From contig OZ241910.1 in NCBI GenBank assembly GCA_965203755.1, positions 2,294,001-2,358,000 on the forward strand: DNA of 64,000 bases. Direction: 5' to 3'. The notes below the pieces were generated by a model, which searched no databases, was not told where the DNA came from, and worked only from the letters and a program-made list of their open reading frames with translations. A program made the translations under genes and the position numbers. The stretch is from UBA6055 sp965203755 (GTDB lineage: Bacteria > Chloroflexota > Anaerolineae > Aggregatilineales > Phototrophicaceae). Of the stretch, positions 35,329 to 43,195 are shown piece after piece (the first letter of the stretch is position 1; the number at the start of each line of letters is the position of its first letter).

Positions 35329-36642
35329 CTATTCAACGGCGCGTTCTCGAAGATGCCAGCGGTGATCGAGCAGCATGGGACCGTATGCCGTATCATTGGA
35401 TGAGTCCTCTATGCCAAAGAAATCGCCGCTGTGCACTTCCAACGTGCCGGCGGCGAGAATAGCATCGGCCAGGGTATCCTTGATTTTGCAGGTCAGTGAG
35501 ATGCGATACGACCCCGGCGCCAGGTTCAAATGGGGGATTTCGCAAACCAATTCGCCGGTCAGCGGCAGCGCATCAAAATGATTGTCGAGGTATTCGGTAA
35601 AACAAGTGACCAGACGGCGGCCCAAAAAATCGTCAATATGCAAAGCGGCCGCCACATGACGAAGCAGCGCCGGCGAACGGGTTTGATAGCCCAATATGAT
35701 ATGTAAGGTCTCGCCGCTCATCGCCGTTCCCACCGGCATCATCGGACCTTGACAATCGCTCCGCAATTCCGCCGAAGTAAAGCGGAAATCGCCGTTCCCG
35801 CGGCGGTCGCGCCGTTCCGCCAGTGGAATCCGCGCCATTTCGGACAGGCTGTTTTGATAATCCCGGATGATGGACTTGATGCCGCCGGCAGCCGTGAGGC
35901 AGCCATGCTCCAGCAAGACGCCGCTGGTGCACAGGGATAAAATGGCCGCCATATTATGGCTGACAAACAGCACCGTGCGACCCGAATTGGCTATGTCATT
36001 CATCTTGTTCAGGCTGCGCTTCTGAAATTCGGCGTCACCCACCGACAGCACTTCATCGACCACCATGATTTCGAGTTCCAAATAGGCGGCGACCGCAAAG
36101 GCCAGCCGAACATACATCCCGCTTGAATAATGCTTGACGGGCGTATCCACCAACTGTTCAACGCCGGCGAATTCAATGATCTTGTCAAATTTAGCGGTGA
36201 TTTCGTGCCGCTTCATCCCCATAATGGTGCCGTTCAGATACACATTTTCACGCCCGGTCAGTTCGGGATGAAAACCGGTGCCGGCTTCCAGCAATGCCCC
36301 CAAGCGACCTCGATAGGTGATCGCGCCGCGGGTTGGCGATGTGATGCGCGTCAAGACCTTGAGCAGGGTGCTTTTGCCGGCGCCGTTATGACCGATAATG
36401 CCGACGACTTCCCCTCTTTTGACCTCAAAGCTGATATCTTTCAGCGCCCAGATGGTGTCGGTCAGGTCAGCCGCGCTTTGCGCCCGGCCGCTGATGATAT
36501 TGCCGACGCGGCGAAAGGGATTTTTCGCGGCGTCGGTGATCGTATCCCGAAAGGTGTTGTACTGACGGGCGCTCTTCTTGACTCGACCGACCAGATACTG
36601 CTTCGAGACGTTATTGATCTGAACGACGGTGTCCTTATCCAT
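35329..36642 (-). CDS. Polysaccharide ABC exporter ATPase (Wzt type)
   Basis: 437 aa, start at MDKDTVV just after the permease stop. Walker A GHNGAGKSTL, signature HYSSGMYVRLAF and Walker B MVVDEVLSVGD are exactly those of Wzt/TagH-like exporters. The C-terminal third (about residues 280-437; DNHFDALPLTGELVCEIPH, PGSYRISL) is the beta-sandwich that binds the glycan chain end in Wzt. It drives export of a lipid-linked polysaccharide with the adjacent permease. An N-terminal insertion (KSARQYNTFRDTITDAAKNP) is usual for the group. Confidence 0.92.
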   Translation of the reverse strand: MDKDTVVQINNVSKQYLVGRVKKSARQYNTFRDTITDAAKNPFRRVGNIISGRAQSAADLTDTIWALKDISFEVKRGEVVGIIGHNGAGKSTLLKVLTRITSPTRGAITYRGRLGALLEAGTGFHPELTGRENVYLNGTIMGMKRHEITAKFDKIIEFAGVEQLVDTPVKHYSSGMYVRLAFAVAAYLELEIMVVDEVLSVGDAEFQKRSLNKMNDIANSGRTVLFVSHNMAAILSLCTSGVLLEHGCLTAAGGIKSIIRDYQNSLSEMARIPLAERRDRRGNGDFRFTSAELRSDCQGPMMPVGTAMSGETLHIILGYQTRSPALLRHVAAALHIDDFLGRRLVTCFTEYLDNHFDALPLTGELVCEIPHLNLAPGSYRISLTCKIKDTLADAILAAGTLEVHSGDFFGIEDSSNDTAYGPMLLDHRWHLRERAVE

Positions 36643-36643
36643 G

Positions 36644-37507
36644 TCAGACAATATCCGCAAAACTTCGCTCGATCTGCTTAAAATACCACAGCCCCGAAAC
36701 AAAGAGCAGCAGCGATGTCACTGTCCCCAAGACCACGGTGACCGCCGAGAGGGCATCGGTATCCAGCAGCGCCCAGCGAAAGCCATTCAGCGCCGCGACC
36801 AGAGGATTTAAGCTGTACACGGCGCGCAGCCATTCGTTTTCAATCAGGGACGCCGGGTAGACCACCGGCGAAACAAACATCAAGGACTGCACCAGAAACG
36901 GAATGACATAGCGCACATCGCGGAACTGCACATTCAGCGCCGCCAGCCATAATCCGATTCCAAGTGTTGCCAGGATAAGAATAAGCAGCAGGAAGGGTAA
37001 AAAAACAATCTTGACCGTCGGCAGGATGCCAAAGAAAGGCATCATCAGCAAAAGCACCACAAATGCCAAGGCAAAATCCACCAGGCGCGAAAGCACTGCC
37101 GCCACCGGTATGATGATCCGCGGAAAATAGATTTTTGTAACCATCTGTGCATTGGAAGTAATGCTGATGGCGGAAAAGGTGAGGCTGCCAGCGAAAAATT
37201 GCCAAGGAACAAGGGCGGCATACGAAAATATCGGATAAGGCAGTTCGCCGTCAGTTCGGATTCCTGCCAGCTGCCCGAAAAACAGGCTGAAGACAACCAT
37301 CGTTAAGACCGGCTGAATGACCGCCCAGGCGGCGCCAATGATCGTCTGCTTGTAGCGCACCTGCAAATCGCGGACAGTCAGCGTAACAAACAGCTCGCGG
37401 AAATACCACAACTCCTGCCAATCCACGCCGATCCAGCCCCGCTGCGGCCGGATATGGGTGATATCATCGTTTTTTGATATGGCCGCCGCGCCGGATTGTT
37501 CGTTCAT
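36644..37507 (-). CDS. Polysaccharide ABC exporter permease (Wzm type)
   Basis: 287 aa from ATG 37507 (AGG upstream). An amphipathic N-terminal segment (WYFRELFVTLTVRDLQVRYK) and six helices are typical of ABC-2 Wzm/TagG permeases; the conserved GAAWAVIQPVLTMVVF opens helix 1. It forms the channel for surface glycan export. The ATPase starts one base after its stop, so the two are strictly coupled. The glycosyltransferases at 1-4 kb could build the cargo. Confidence 0.92.
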   Translation of the reverse strand: MNEQSGAAAISKNDDITHIRPQRGWIGVDWQELWYFRELFVTLTVRDLQVRYKQTIIGAAWAVIQPVLTMVVFSLFFGQLAGIRTDGELPYPIFSYAALVPWQFFAGSLTFSAISITSNAQMVTKIYFPRIIIPVAAVLSRLVDFALAFVVLLLMMPFFGILPTVKIVFLPFLLLILILATLGIGLWLAALNVQFRDVRYVIPFLVQSLMFVSPVVYPASLIENEWLRAVYSLNPLVAALNGFRWALLDTDALSAVTVVLGTVTSLLLFVSGLWYFKQIERSFADIV

Positions 37508-37655
37508 CAAAATCCTGATTTTGCATCCCTTGATCAAATAGCTGGCAGACAGCAGCCAAAGCCCATTGAAACAATGTCATGATCGCCCCAGTGTATCATT
37601 AAAGCTAAGAAATAAAAAGGCGCGAAACCAATTTCAATACTGCTCGGATTTCCGT

Positions 37656-37683
37656 TTGTAATTGTACAGAAGCAGGTTATACT
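37656..37683 (+). promoter_or_regulatory. Promoter for the MFS region
   Basis: TTGTAA (37656-37661), 16 bases, TATACT (37678-37683), 40 bases before the first ATG of the decayed MFS copy. It may now drive the intact gene at 38033 by read-through. Confidence 0.6.
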
Positions 37684-37722
37684 AAAACGGTTTGCAGGAA
37701 AAGCCGCAAGGTTCCGCGCATT

Positions 37723-38040
37723 ATGCAGGATGAAGACGCGTCGCCCAATCGCTGGATGGCAGCGCTAATTGCAGTCTCGCCGGCCCAGGCTTTAAGCGCC
37801 TTCGGCATTGCGCTGGTCTATCCATTTTTACCCCTTTATGCCCAAACACTTGATGGCGCCCAGTTCGCGAACCCGCAACTGCTGGCTGGTCATTGCCGCG
37901 CCGCCCTTTTGGGGCTGGCTGACCAGTACGGGCGCAAGACAATGGTGATGCGGGCGATGTTCGGCGCGTCAGCGGTCTTATGGCTTAGGATGCGCTTCTG
38001 TTTCGCTGGTTCAATCGTCAGGCGGTCTGTTTATGGCTAA
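37723..38040 (+). pseudogene. Decayed N-terminal MFS transporter copy
   Basis: The reading opens with AQALSAFGIALVYPFLPLYA and later ADQYGRKTMVMRAMFGAS, matching AQICSAMGMSMIFPFLPLYI and ADRFGRKKMILRAMLGGS of the intact transporter that starts eight bases before its stop. Between these, the helix segment VIAAPPFWGWL is found only in another frame, so at least two frameshifts separate the parts, and the sequence after helix 3 is lost. It is the remains of a tandem duplicate. Confidence 0.85.
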
Positions 38041-39322
38041 GGTTTTCGCAACCGATTCTTCGCTTCTGCGCGCATTTTCGATCCCCCATAGCTGGAAATT
38101 CACATTAGGCATCGTCTTCGCCGCCCAGATATGCTCGGCGATGGGGATGTCGATGATTTTCCCCTTTCTGCCGCTGTATATCGAATCTTTGGACAGCAGC
38201 TTGGGATTGAGTACCGAATTTCTGGCGGGCATGGTGATTTCGGCGCAGGGCTTGACGATGATGATTGCGGCGCCGGTTTGGGGCGTGGTCGCCGACCGCT
38301 TTGGACGCAAGAAGATGATCTTGCGCGCCATGCTGGGCGGCTCGGTGATGCTGGCGCTGATGGCCTTTGTTCAAAATGCCGAACAGCTGATTCTGCTGCG
38401 CGCCATTCAGGGCGTCGTTACCGGGGCGTTTTCGGCAAACAATGCGCTGATTGCGGCCGCCACGCCGCGCGAACGGATTGGTTTTGCGATGGGCGCTTTG
38501 CAGGTGGGGCTGTGGAGCGGGGTTGCCATTGGCCCATTGCTGGGCGGCGTCCTGGCGGATTGGTTTGGCTACAGCGTCCCTTTTCTTGTCACCGCCGCCT
38601 TGCTGTTTGTCGGTGGATTGATTGTATCGCTTGGCATCCGCGAAGATTTCAAAGCGCCCAAGAATCCGGTCAGGATTCGCCCGACGGCCATTCTCAATGA
38701 GTGGAAAGACATCTTGGGCGCTTCCGGCGTCGGGATGGTGCTGTTCATGCGCTTTCTGACCGGTTTGGCGCGTACCATTATCGTTCCGATTGCGCCGCTC
38801 TTTGTGGTCTCCCTGATTGTCTGGGAAACCGAAACCAGCAATACCTATGCTGGCATGGTGCTGGCGGTGTCTTCGGCGGCATCCACCTTTGGCGCCGTCT
38901 ATCTGGGCAGCCTCGGTGACAGAATCAGCCACAAAAAGGTCTTGCTGTGGTCAGCGATTGCGGCGACGTTCTTTTATATCCCGCAAGTGTTTGTCGCCGA
39001 TGTCTGGCAGCTGCTGTTTTTGCAGGGTTTGGCTGGCATCGCCTCTGGCGGTTTGATCGCCGCCCCCAGCGCCTTGCTTTCGCGTTATACCCAAAGGGGC
39101 GCTGCCGGCGCGGTTTATGGGCTGGATAATTCGGTATGGTCGGCATCGCGGGCATTGGCGCCCTTGTTTGGCGCCTCGATTGCCGTCTGGTTTGGCATGC
39201 GCGGCGCCTTTGCCGCGTCCGCCGTCGTGTTTGCCCTGATTGTCCTGACAGCCGGGTATCTGCTGCCGTCGGACAGACTGGAACCGTCAAAACGCAAGCC
39301 GGGCAAACCGGAAAACGCATAA
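38033..39322 (+). CDS. MFS transporter (drug/metabolite exporter-like)
   Basis: 429 aa, about 12 helices. The motif-A loop between helices 2 and 3 reads GVVADRFGRKKM, and its second-half counterpart GSLGDRISHKKVLL. Motif C-like glycines occur in helix 5 (GLWSGVAIGPLLGG), as in proton-coupled antiporters of the DHA1 group. Substrate unknown. It follows a decayed duplicate of itself and may use its promoter. It is followed 72 bases later by the endonuclease III-like gene. Confidence 0.87.
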   Translation: MAKVFATDSSLLRAFSIPHSWKFTLGIVFAAQICSAMGMSMIFPFLPLYIESLDSSLGLSTEFLAGMVISAQGLTMMIAAPVWGVVADRFGRKKMILRAMLGGSVMLALMAFVQNAEQLILLRAIQGVVTGAFSANNALIAAATPRERIGFAMGALQVGLWSGVAIGPLLGGVLADWFGYSVPFLVTAALLFVGGLIVSLGIREDFKAPKNPVRIRPTAILNEWKDILGASGVGMVLFMRFLTGLARTIIVPIAPLFVVSLIVWETETSNTYAGMVLAVSSAASTFGAVYLGSLGDRISHKKVLLWSAIAATFFYIPQVFVADVWQLLFLQGLAGIASGGLIAAPSALLSRYTQRGAAGAVYGLDNSVWSASRALAPLFGASIAVWFGMRGAFAASAVVFALIVLTAGYLLPSDRLEPSKRKPGKPENA

Positions 39323-39394
39323 ACAGGTCTTTCAAGCCGCCTTCACGCGGCGCGCTGCGGTTGCGCGGCTTGGGTTCGGCTGTACAATGGGCTT

Positions 39395-40114
39395 ATGGCA
39401 AAAAAACGAGATCCACTCGCGAAAGTTGACCGCTTCAGCGAACGCCAGTCCAAATACGCGCCGGTGTCGGCGGCATTGAGAGATGCCTATGGCTGTCTGG
39501 ATTGGTCGCGCAGCCAGGATGGCATGGATGAACTGATTAGCTGCATGCTAAGCCAAAACACGAGTGACCTCAATCGCGACCGCGGCTTCGCCCGTTTGAA
39601 GCAGCGTTTTGAGACCTGGGAGGCGGTGCGCTTTGCCGATGCCGATGAATTGATAGATGCGATTCGCCCCGCCGGCCTGTCCCGGCAAAAAGCCCCGCGG
39701 ATTCAAAACGCACTCCAAAAAATCTATGCGCGGGTCGGGGATTACAGCATCGACTTCCTCAATGATATGCCGATTGCGGCAGCCAAAGCCTGGCTCGTCG
39801 CGCTCAAAGGCGTCGGCCCCAAGACCGCCGCTATCGTCCTGTGCTTTGCCTATGGCCGGGCTGCCTTTCCAGTCGATACCCATGTTTATCGCACCAGCAG
39901 ACGGATTGGCTTCCTGCCAGAAAAAATTTCAGCCGATGATGCCCATCCGGTGATGGAAGCCATCGTCCCCAAAGACGATTATTATCAGTTCCATATCCAT
40001 CTCATTCAGCACGGCCGCGATACCTGTCATGCCCGCCGGCCGGCCTGTGAACGCTGCCCGGTGACCGCCGACTGTGATTATTTTCAAGCATCGAACTCCC
40101 CATCGAGATCATAG
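39395..40114 (+). CDS. Endonuclease III-like DNA glycosylase
   Basis: 239 aa. The HhH-GPD motif has the catalytic Lys in LKGVGPKTAAIVL and Asp in FPVDTHVYR. A [4Fe-4S] cluster loop with C-x6-C-x2-C-x5-C spacing ends the domain (CHARRPACERCPVTADC). It should excise oxidised pyrimidines and nick the abasic site. The N-terminal 30 residues are longer and more basic than in E. coli Nth, and LSQNTSDLNRDRGF is the usual SQQT(D/S)-like segment. Confidence 0.9.
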   Translation: MAKKRDPLAKVDRFSERQSKYAPVSAALRDAYGCLDWSRSQDGMDELISCMLSQNTSDLNRDRGFARLKQRFETWEAVRFADADELIDAIRPAGLSRQKAPRIQNALQKIYARVGDYSIDFLNDMPIAAAKAWLVALKGVGPKTAAIVLCFAYGRAAFPVDTHVYRTSRRIGFLPEKISADDAHPVMEAIVPKDDYYQFHIHLIQHGRDTCHARRPACERCPVTADCDYFQASNSPSRS

Positions 40115-40120
40115 CCAGCC

Positions 40121-40906
40121 GTGTCCTGGACTGAAAAAAAAGCCGCCCATATATTTATCTCGCCGCATTTCGATGATGGTGTCTTGAGCTGCGGCGGGAC
40201 CTTGAATCAGTTGATCACAGCCGGCCATGCGGTCACGGTGATGACCATGATGGGCGGGATCTTCGCCGGCGTCCCGCCGGACACGCCCATTCTTGCCGAC
40301 CTTCATCAGCGCTGGCAGGCCGGCGGCAGCCCGCTCCTGACGCGGCGGCTGGAGGATATGCGGGCGCTGCGCTCCATCGGCGCCAGCCACCTTCATATTC
40401 CCCTCGCCGACTGCGTGTATCGCTGCGTCGATGGTCTTGCGCTCTATCCCTCTGAAGCGTCGCTGTTTGGCGATGTGCACCCCGATGATTATGCCGCGGC
40501 GTTTTTAAGCCGGGTCGCTGTTCCCGCCGCCGATGTGGTCTATGTCCCGCTTGCTGTCGGGCATCATGTCGACCATCAGATTGTCCGCGATTGGGGTTTG
40601 CGTTTGCTGAAGCATAAACCAGATAGGCTGTCCATCAGGTTTTATGCCGAATATCCATATTTGAACGCCGACCGGGCGATTGAGGCGGCCTTGTCGGCGC
40701 TTGAGATTCCACTTGCCGCCAGCCATGCTGTCCTGGGCGAGCAGGATATGCGGGCAAAGGTGAATGCCATTGCCGGCTATCAATCGCAAATCAGCACTTT
40801 TTGGAGAAGCCTGGATGCGATGGAAGCGGATGTGCGCCAATCCTCAACTCATCCGCAGCGCGGCGTTTATGTTGAACGTTTCTGGGATGTATGCGCGGCG
40901 GCTTAG
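40121..40906 (+). CDS. PIG-L family deacetylase
   Basis: 261 aa from GTG 40121, six bases after the previous stop. Zinc site motif SPHFDDGVLSCGG (HFDD instead of HPDD) near residue 16, and GHHVDH near 150. The family deacetylates GlcNAc-type sugars linked to inositol, lipids or small thiols. Linked glycan genes are at a distance, so the substrate is open. The C-terminus overlaps the convergent zinc-ribbon gene by four bases. Confidence 0.85.
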   Translation: MSWTEKKAAHIFISPHFDDGVLSCGGTLNQLITAGHAVTVMTMMGGIFAGVPPDTPILADLHQRWQAGGSPLLTRRLEDMRALRSIGASHLHIPLADCVYRCVDGLALYPSEASLFGDVHPDDYAAAFLSRVAVPAADVVYVPLAVGHHVDHQIVRDWGLRLLKHKPDRLSIRFYAEYPYLNADRAIEAALSALEIPLAASHAVLGEQDMRAKVNAIAGYQSQISTFWRSLDAMEADVRQSSTHPQRGVYVERFWDVCAAA

Positions 40907-41097
40907 AGTTCGCTGCAATCCCACATGAAACCGCATTGGGGGCAGCGCACCTTGCAGGCGAGCCGGAAGGTTTTGCTGCTGCATGCCGGGCAGACCGAAC
41001 TCAAGCTGTAGTTGGGCAGGGGATTTGGCGGTTTGTCATAAATGATCAAGCTCGAACCGCGCCGCCGCGGCTTGGCTGTGCGCTGTTTCTTGGGCAT
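40903..41097 (-). CDS. Small zinc-ribbon protein
   Basis: 64 aa from ATG 41097, which has AAGGA seven bases upstream; ATG 41100 is equally possible. A basic N-terminus (PKKQRTAKPRRRG) precedes two Cys pairs, CPAC and CPQC, 15 residues apart, forming a zinc ribbon. It may bind nucleic acid. Family not recognised. Confidence 0.6.
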   Translation of the reverse strand: MPKKQRTAKPRRRGSSLIIYDKPPNPLPNYSLSSVCPACSSKTFRLACKVRCPQCGFMWDCSEL

Positions 41098-41137
41098 CAT
41101 CGCTTCCTTGGTCCATGCCAAAAAAGACCCGCGCTTG

Positions 41138-41209
41138 AGGCGACGGTGGGATTCGAACCCACGAATAAAGGTTTTGCAAACCTCTGCCTTGCCACTTGGC
41201 CACGTCGCC
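41138..41209 (-). tRNA. tRNA-Cys (GCA)
   Basis: Minus-strand cloverleaf of 72 nt: acceptor GGCGACG/CGTCGCC, D arm GCC...GGC, anticodon stem GAGGT/ACCTT with loop TTGCAAA (anticodon GCA), T arm GTGGG-TTCGAAT-CCCAC, discriminator U73 as expected for Cys. CCA is not encoded, so it must be added by the CCA-adding enzyme. Confidence 0.97.
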
Positions 41210-41257
41210 TGAATATGCAGTCATTGTACCAGCCGGAAAACGGTTTTCAAGGCTGAT

Positions 41258-42055
41258 TTATGACGGTCTGTCATCCGGCGTCCAGCCAAAGGGCAGGTCT
41301 TCATCCAAAGCCTTAAACGGGCTTGCCGGCGTCGATTCCGGCGGCGGATGATGCACAGCCGCATCGGAAAATTGTCGGCTGGCATTGCCTTGGCTGCGCT
41401 GGCGCAAATCGCGGGAATAATAAATCGACTTGGGGTGGTCGCTGGCTAAGGCGATGCGGGCAACGCCGCGCGCCAGCAGATCAATCGGCATGGGTGCGAT
41501 GCGCCCGAAGAACAGCCGCGAAAGGGGCGGAATGCCGCCGAGCAGGGTCATCAGGCGGTAAAACAAGGGCCGCGGACTGCCGCGCGCATACGCCAGCGGC
41601 GCCCGGATAACGCTTGTCCGCAGCCCGACGCGGCGCAGGTAACTTTCGGCGGCGCGTTTGGAGCGAATGTAAGCGCGGCTGGTCCAGGGCGCTTGCGCCG
41701 CGCTTATTAGAATCATCTGTCCAACGCCGTCACTGACGCACATATTGGCGACGTTGCGCGCCGAAAGGAAATTCAGGCGATGATAGGACAAGCCCTGCGC
41801 CGGGTCAGCATTCAGGCTGCCGACTGTGTGAATGACGGCGGCGTGATTTCGCGCTTTGCCGCGCAGGCTGGCTGGATTCCAGACATCAGCCGTTGACCAG
41901 CGAGTCTGCTGCGCCAGCAAACCAAGACGGTCTTCGGCGCCTGGACGCACAAGCAAACTGACCGCGGCGCCTTCCGCCAGCAGCGCCGCGGCAATGCTGA
42001 TCCCCAAAAACGTCCCGCCGCCGGTCACCAGGATACCACGATAGTATCGCGCCAT
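41258..42055 (-). CDS. NAD(P)-binding atypical SDR
   Basis: 265 aa. The N-terminus ILVTGGGTFLGISIAAALL is the Gly-rich nucleotide site of atypical SDRs related to NDUFA9-like proteins; a YIRSKRAAE (Y-x3-K) motif lies near 130 and VIRAPLAYARG follows. It lacks the substrate-binding half of full epimerases. It may act as a sugar-nucleotide or quinone-linked reductase or a redox sensor; this is inference. The C-terminal 40 residues are Pro/Ser-rich and probably unstructured. Confidence 0.75.
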   Translation of the reverse strand: MARYYRGILVTGGGTFLGISIAAALLAEGAAVSLLVRPGAEDRLGLLAQQTRWSTADVWNPASLRGKARNHAAVIHTVGSLNADPAQGLSYHRLNFLSARNVANMCVSDGVGQMILISAAQAPWTSRAYIRSKRAAESYLRRVGLRTSVIRAPLAYARGSPRPLFYRLMTLLGGIPPLSRLFFGRIAPMPIDLLARGVARIALASDHPKSIYYSRDLRQRSQGNASRQFSDAAVHHPPPESTPASPFKALDEDLPFGWTPDDRPS

Positions 42056-42148
42056 AGATTCAATCCATGCGCCGGTTCAATGCCGCGCATCCCCAAGCTG
42101 TCTTTGAATCATTCTAACAAGTTGGGGGTGATTCGACAAACGCAAGCC

Positions 42149-42218
42149 TTGCCAAATGCTTTTTTGCTGTATAATGAAACAGCGAGATGGGTGGCGCCAA
42201 GACATTGACCGCCCATCT
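42149..42218 (+). promoter_or_regulatory. Promoter and structured leader of recX
   Basis: A promoter-like TTGCCA (42149-42154), 15 bases, TATAAT (42170-42175) lies about 195 bases before recX. Just after it AGATGGG (42185-42191) can pair with CCCATCT (42212-42218). The remainder up to the recX start has no other obvious gene. The long leader suggests post-transcriptional control. Most of the 42056-42368 gap is this leader. Confidence 0.5.
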
Positions 42219-42368
42219 GCGAAATCAAGGCAATTCAAGAACCACCTTCACGATCTCGATTTGTGAAGCAAGTAGAGCAGTCAAGACAAGATTTAGGGTG
42301 GGTTAGCGATAAAAACGCAAACAGGGCAATCCCTGCTTGACAGCCGATTGTCTGTTGGACTGGCTAAT

Positions 42369-43025
42369 ATGCCGATTATTACGGCTCTGAAAGTTCAAAA
42401 ACGAAATAAAGAGCGCGTCGGGCTTTATCTTGATGATGAATATGCTTTCTCGCTGCCGGTGATGGAAGCGGCGAAACTGCGCCGCGGACAATGCCTCACC
42501 GAAGCCGAAATGGAAGCGCTCATCCATGAAGATGAGATTCAGCATGCCGTCAACCGCGCCGTTCGTTTTTTGTCTTATCGCCCCCGCAGCGCCGAAGAAG
42601 TTCGCCGATATCTTGTCAAAAAGACGTTACCCGATTCTGTGATTGCAGTTGCCCTCGACCGCTTGCGGCAGCGCGGCTATTTGGATGACGCTGCCTTTGC
42701 CCGATTTTGGATCGAGAATCGCGGCAGTTTCAAACCCATGGCGCCGCGGGCGCTCTGTTATGAACTGCGTCAAAAAGGCGTTGATGCCGATATCTGCAAT
42801 GCGCTGGTTGAAGAACTGGACGTGGACGATGCCGCTTATCGCGCCGCCGTCAAACAGATATGGCGGTATCGAGGGAAAACCCGTCAGGAATTCAAGCGCA
42901 GGCTGGGCGGCATGCTCCAGCGCCGCGGCTTTGATAATGGTGTCATCCACGACGTCATTCGGCGGCTGCAGGCCGAGCTTGACGAATCGGACCCGGACTG
43001 CTTTACCTGTGCAGACGAGGATTAG
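42369..43025 (+). CDS. recX: Regulatory protein RecX
   Basis: 218 aa from ATG 42369; the frame is open 21 bases further up but without an ATG. Three-helix repeats are visible: AVRFLSYRPRSAEEVRRYL, LRQRGYLDDAAFARFWIENR, and a third at YRAAVKQIWRYRGKTRQEFK. RecX binds RecA filaments and limits recombination. recA is not in the window. rny begins 76 bases downstream, so the two probably share a transcript. Confidence 0.9.
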   Translation: MPIITALKVQKRNKERVGLYLDDEYAFSLPVMEAAKLRRGQCLTEAEMEALIHEDEIQHAVNRAVRFLSYRPRSAEEVRRYLVKKTLPDSVIAVALDRLRQRGYLDDAAFARFWIENRGSFKPMAPRALCYELRQKGVDADICNALVEELDVDDAAYRAAVKQIWRYRGKTRQEFKRRLGGMLQRRGFDNGVIHDVIRRLQAELDESDPDCFTCADED

Positions 43026-43072
43026 TATCGGTGGATATTATCCGAATCAGGTAAAGAAAGGAGCAGAGACGA

Positions 43073-43195
43073 ATGTATCCGATGGATACCGTCAAGCGAC
43101 TATGGAAACGATTATACTTGCAGTTGTTGCAGCGATTGCGGGCGCTGGCGCCGGTGCGGCCTTGGGTGTTTGGCGGGGGCGAAATTCGCTGCTGA
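43073..43195 (+). CDS. Possible 40-residue leader ORF overlapping the start of rny
   Basis: AAAGGAG (43057-43063) is ideally placed nine bases before ATG 43073, but this ATG is out of frame with rny. It opens a 40-codon frame (MYPMDTVKRLWKRLYLQLLQ, ending GEIRC) rich in Arg and Leu, which overlaps the first 94 bases of rny. Translation of it could control rny, or the ribosome site may simply serve rny at a distance. No family recognised. Confidence 0.3.
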   Translation: MYPMDTVKRLWKRLYLQLLQRLRALAPVRPWVFGGGEIRC

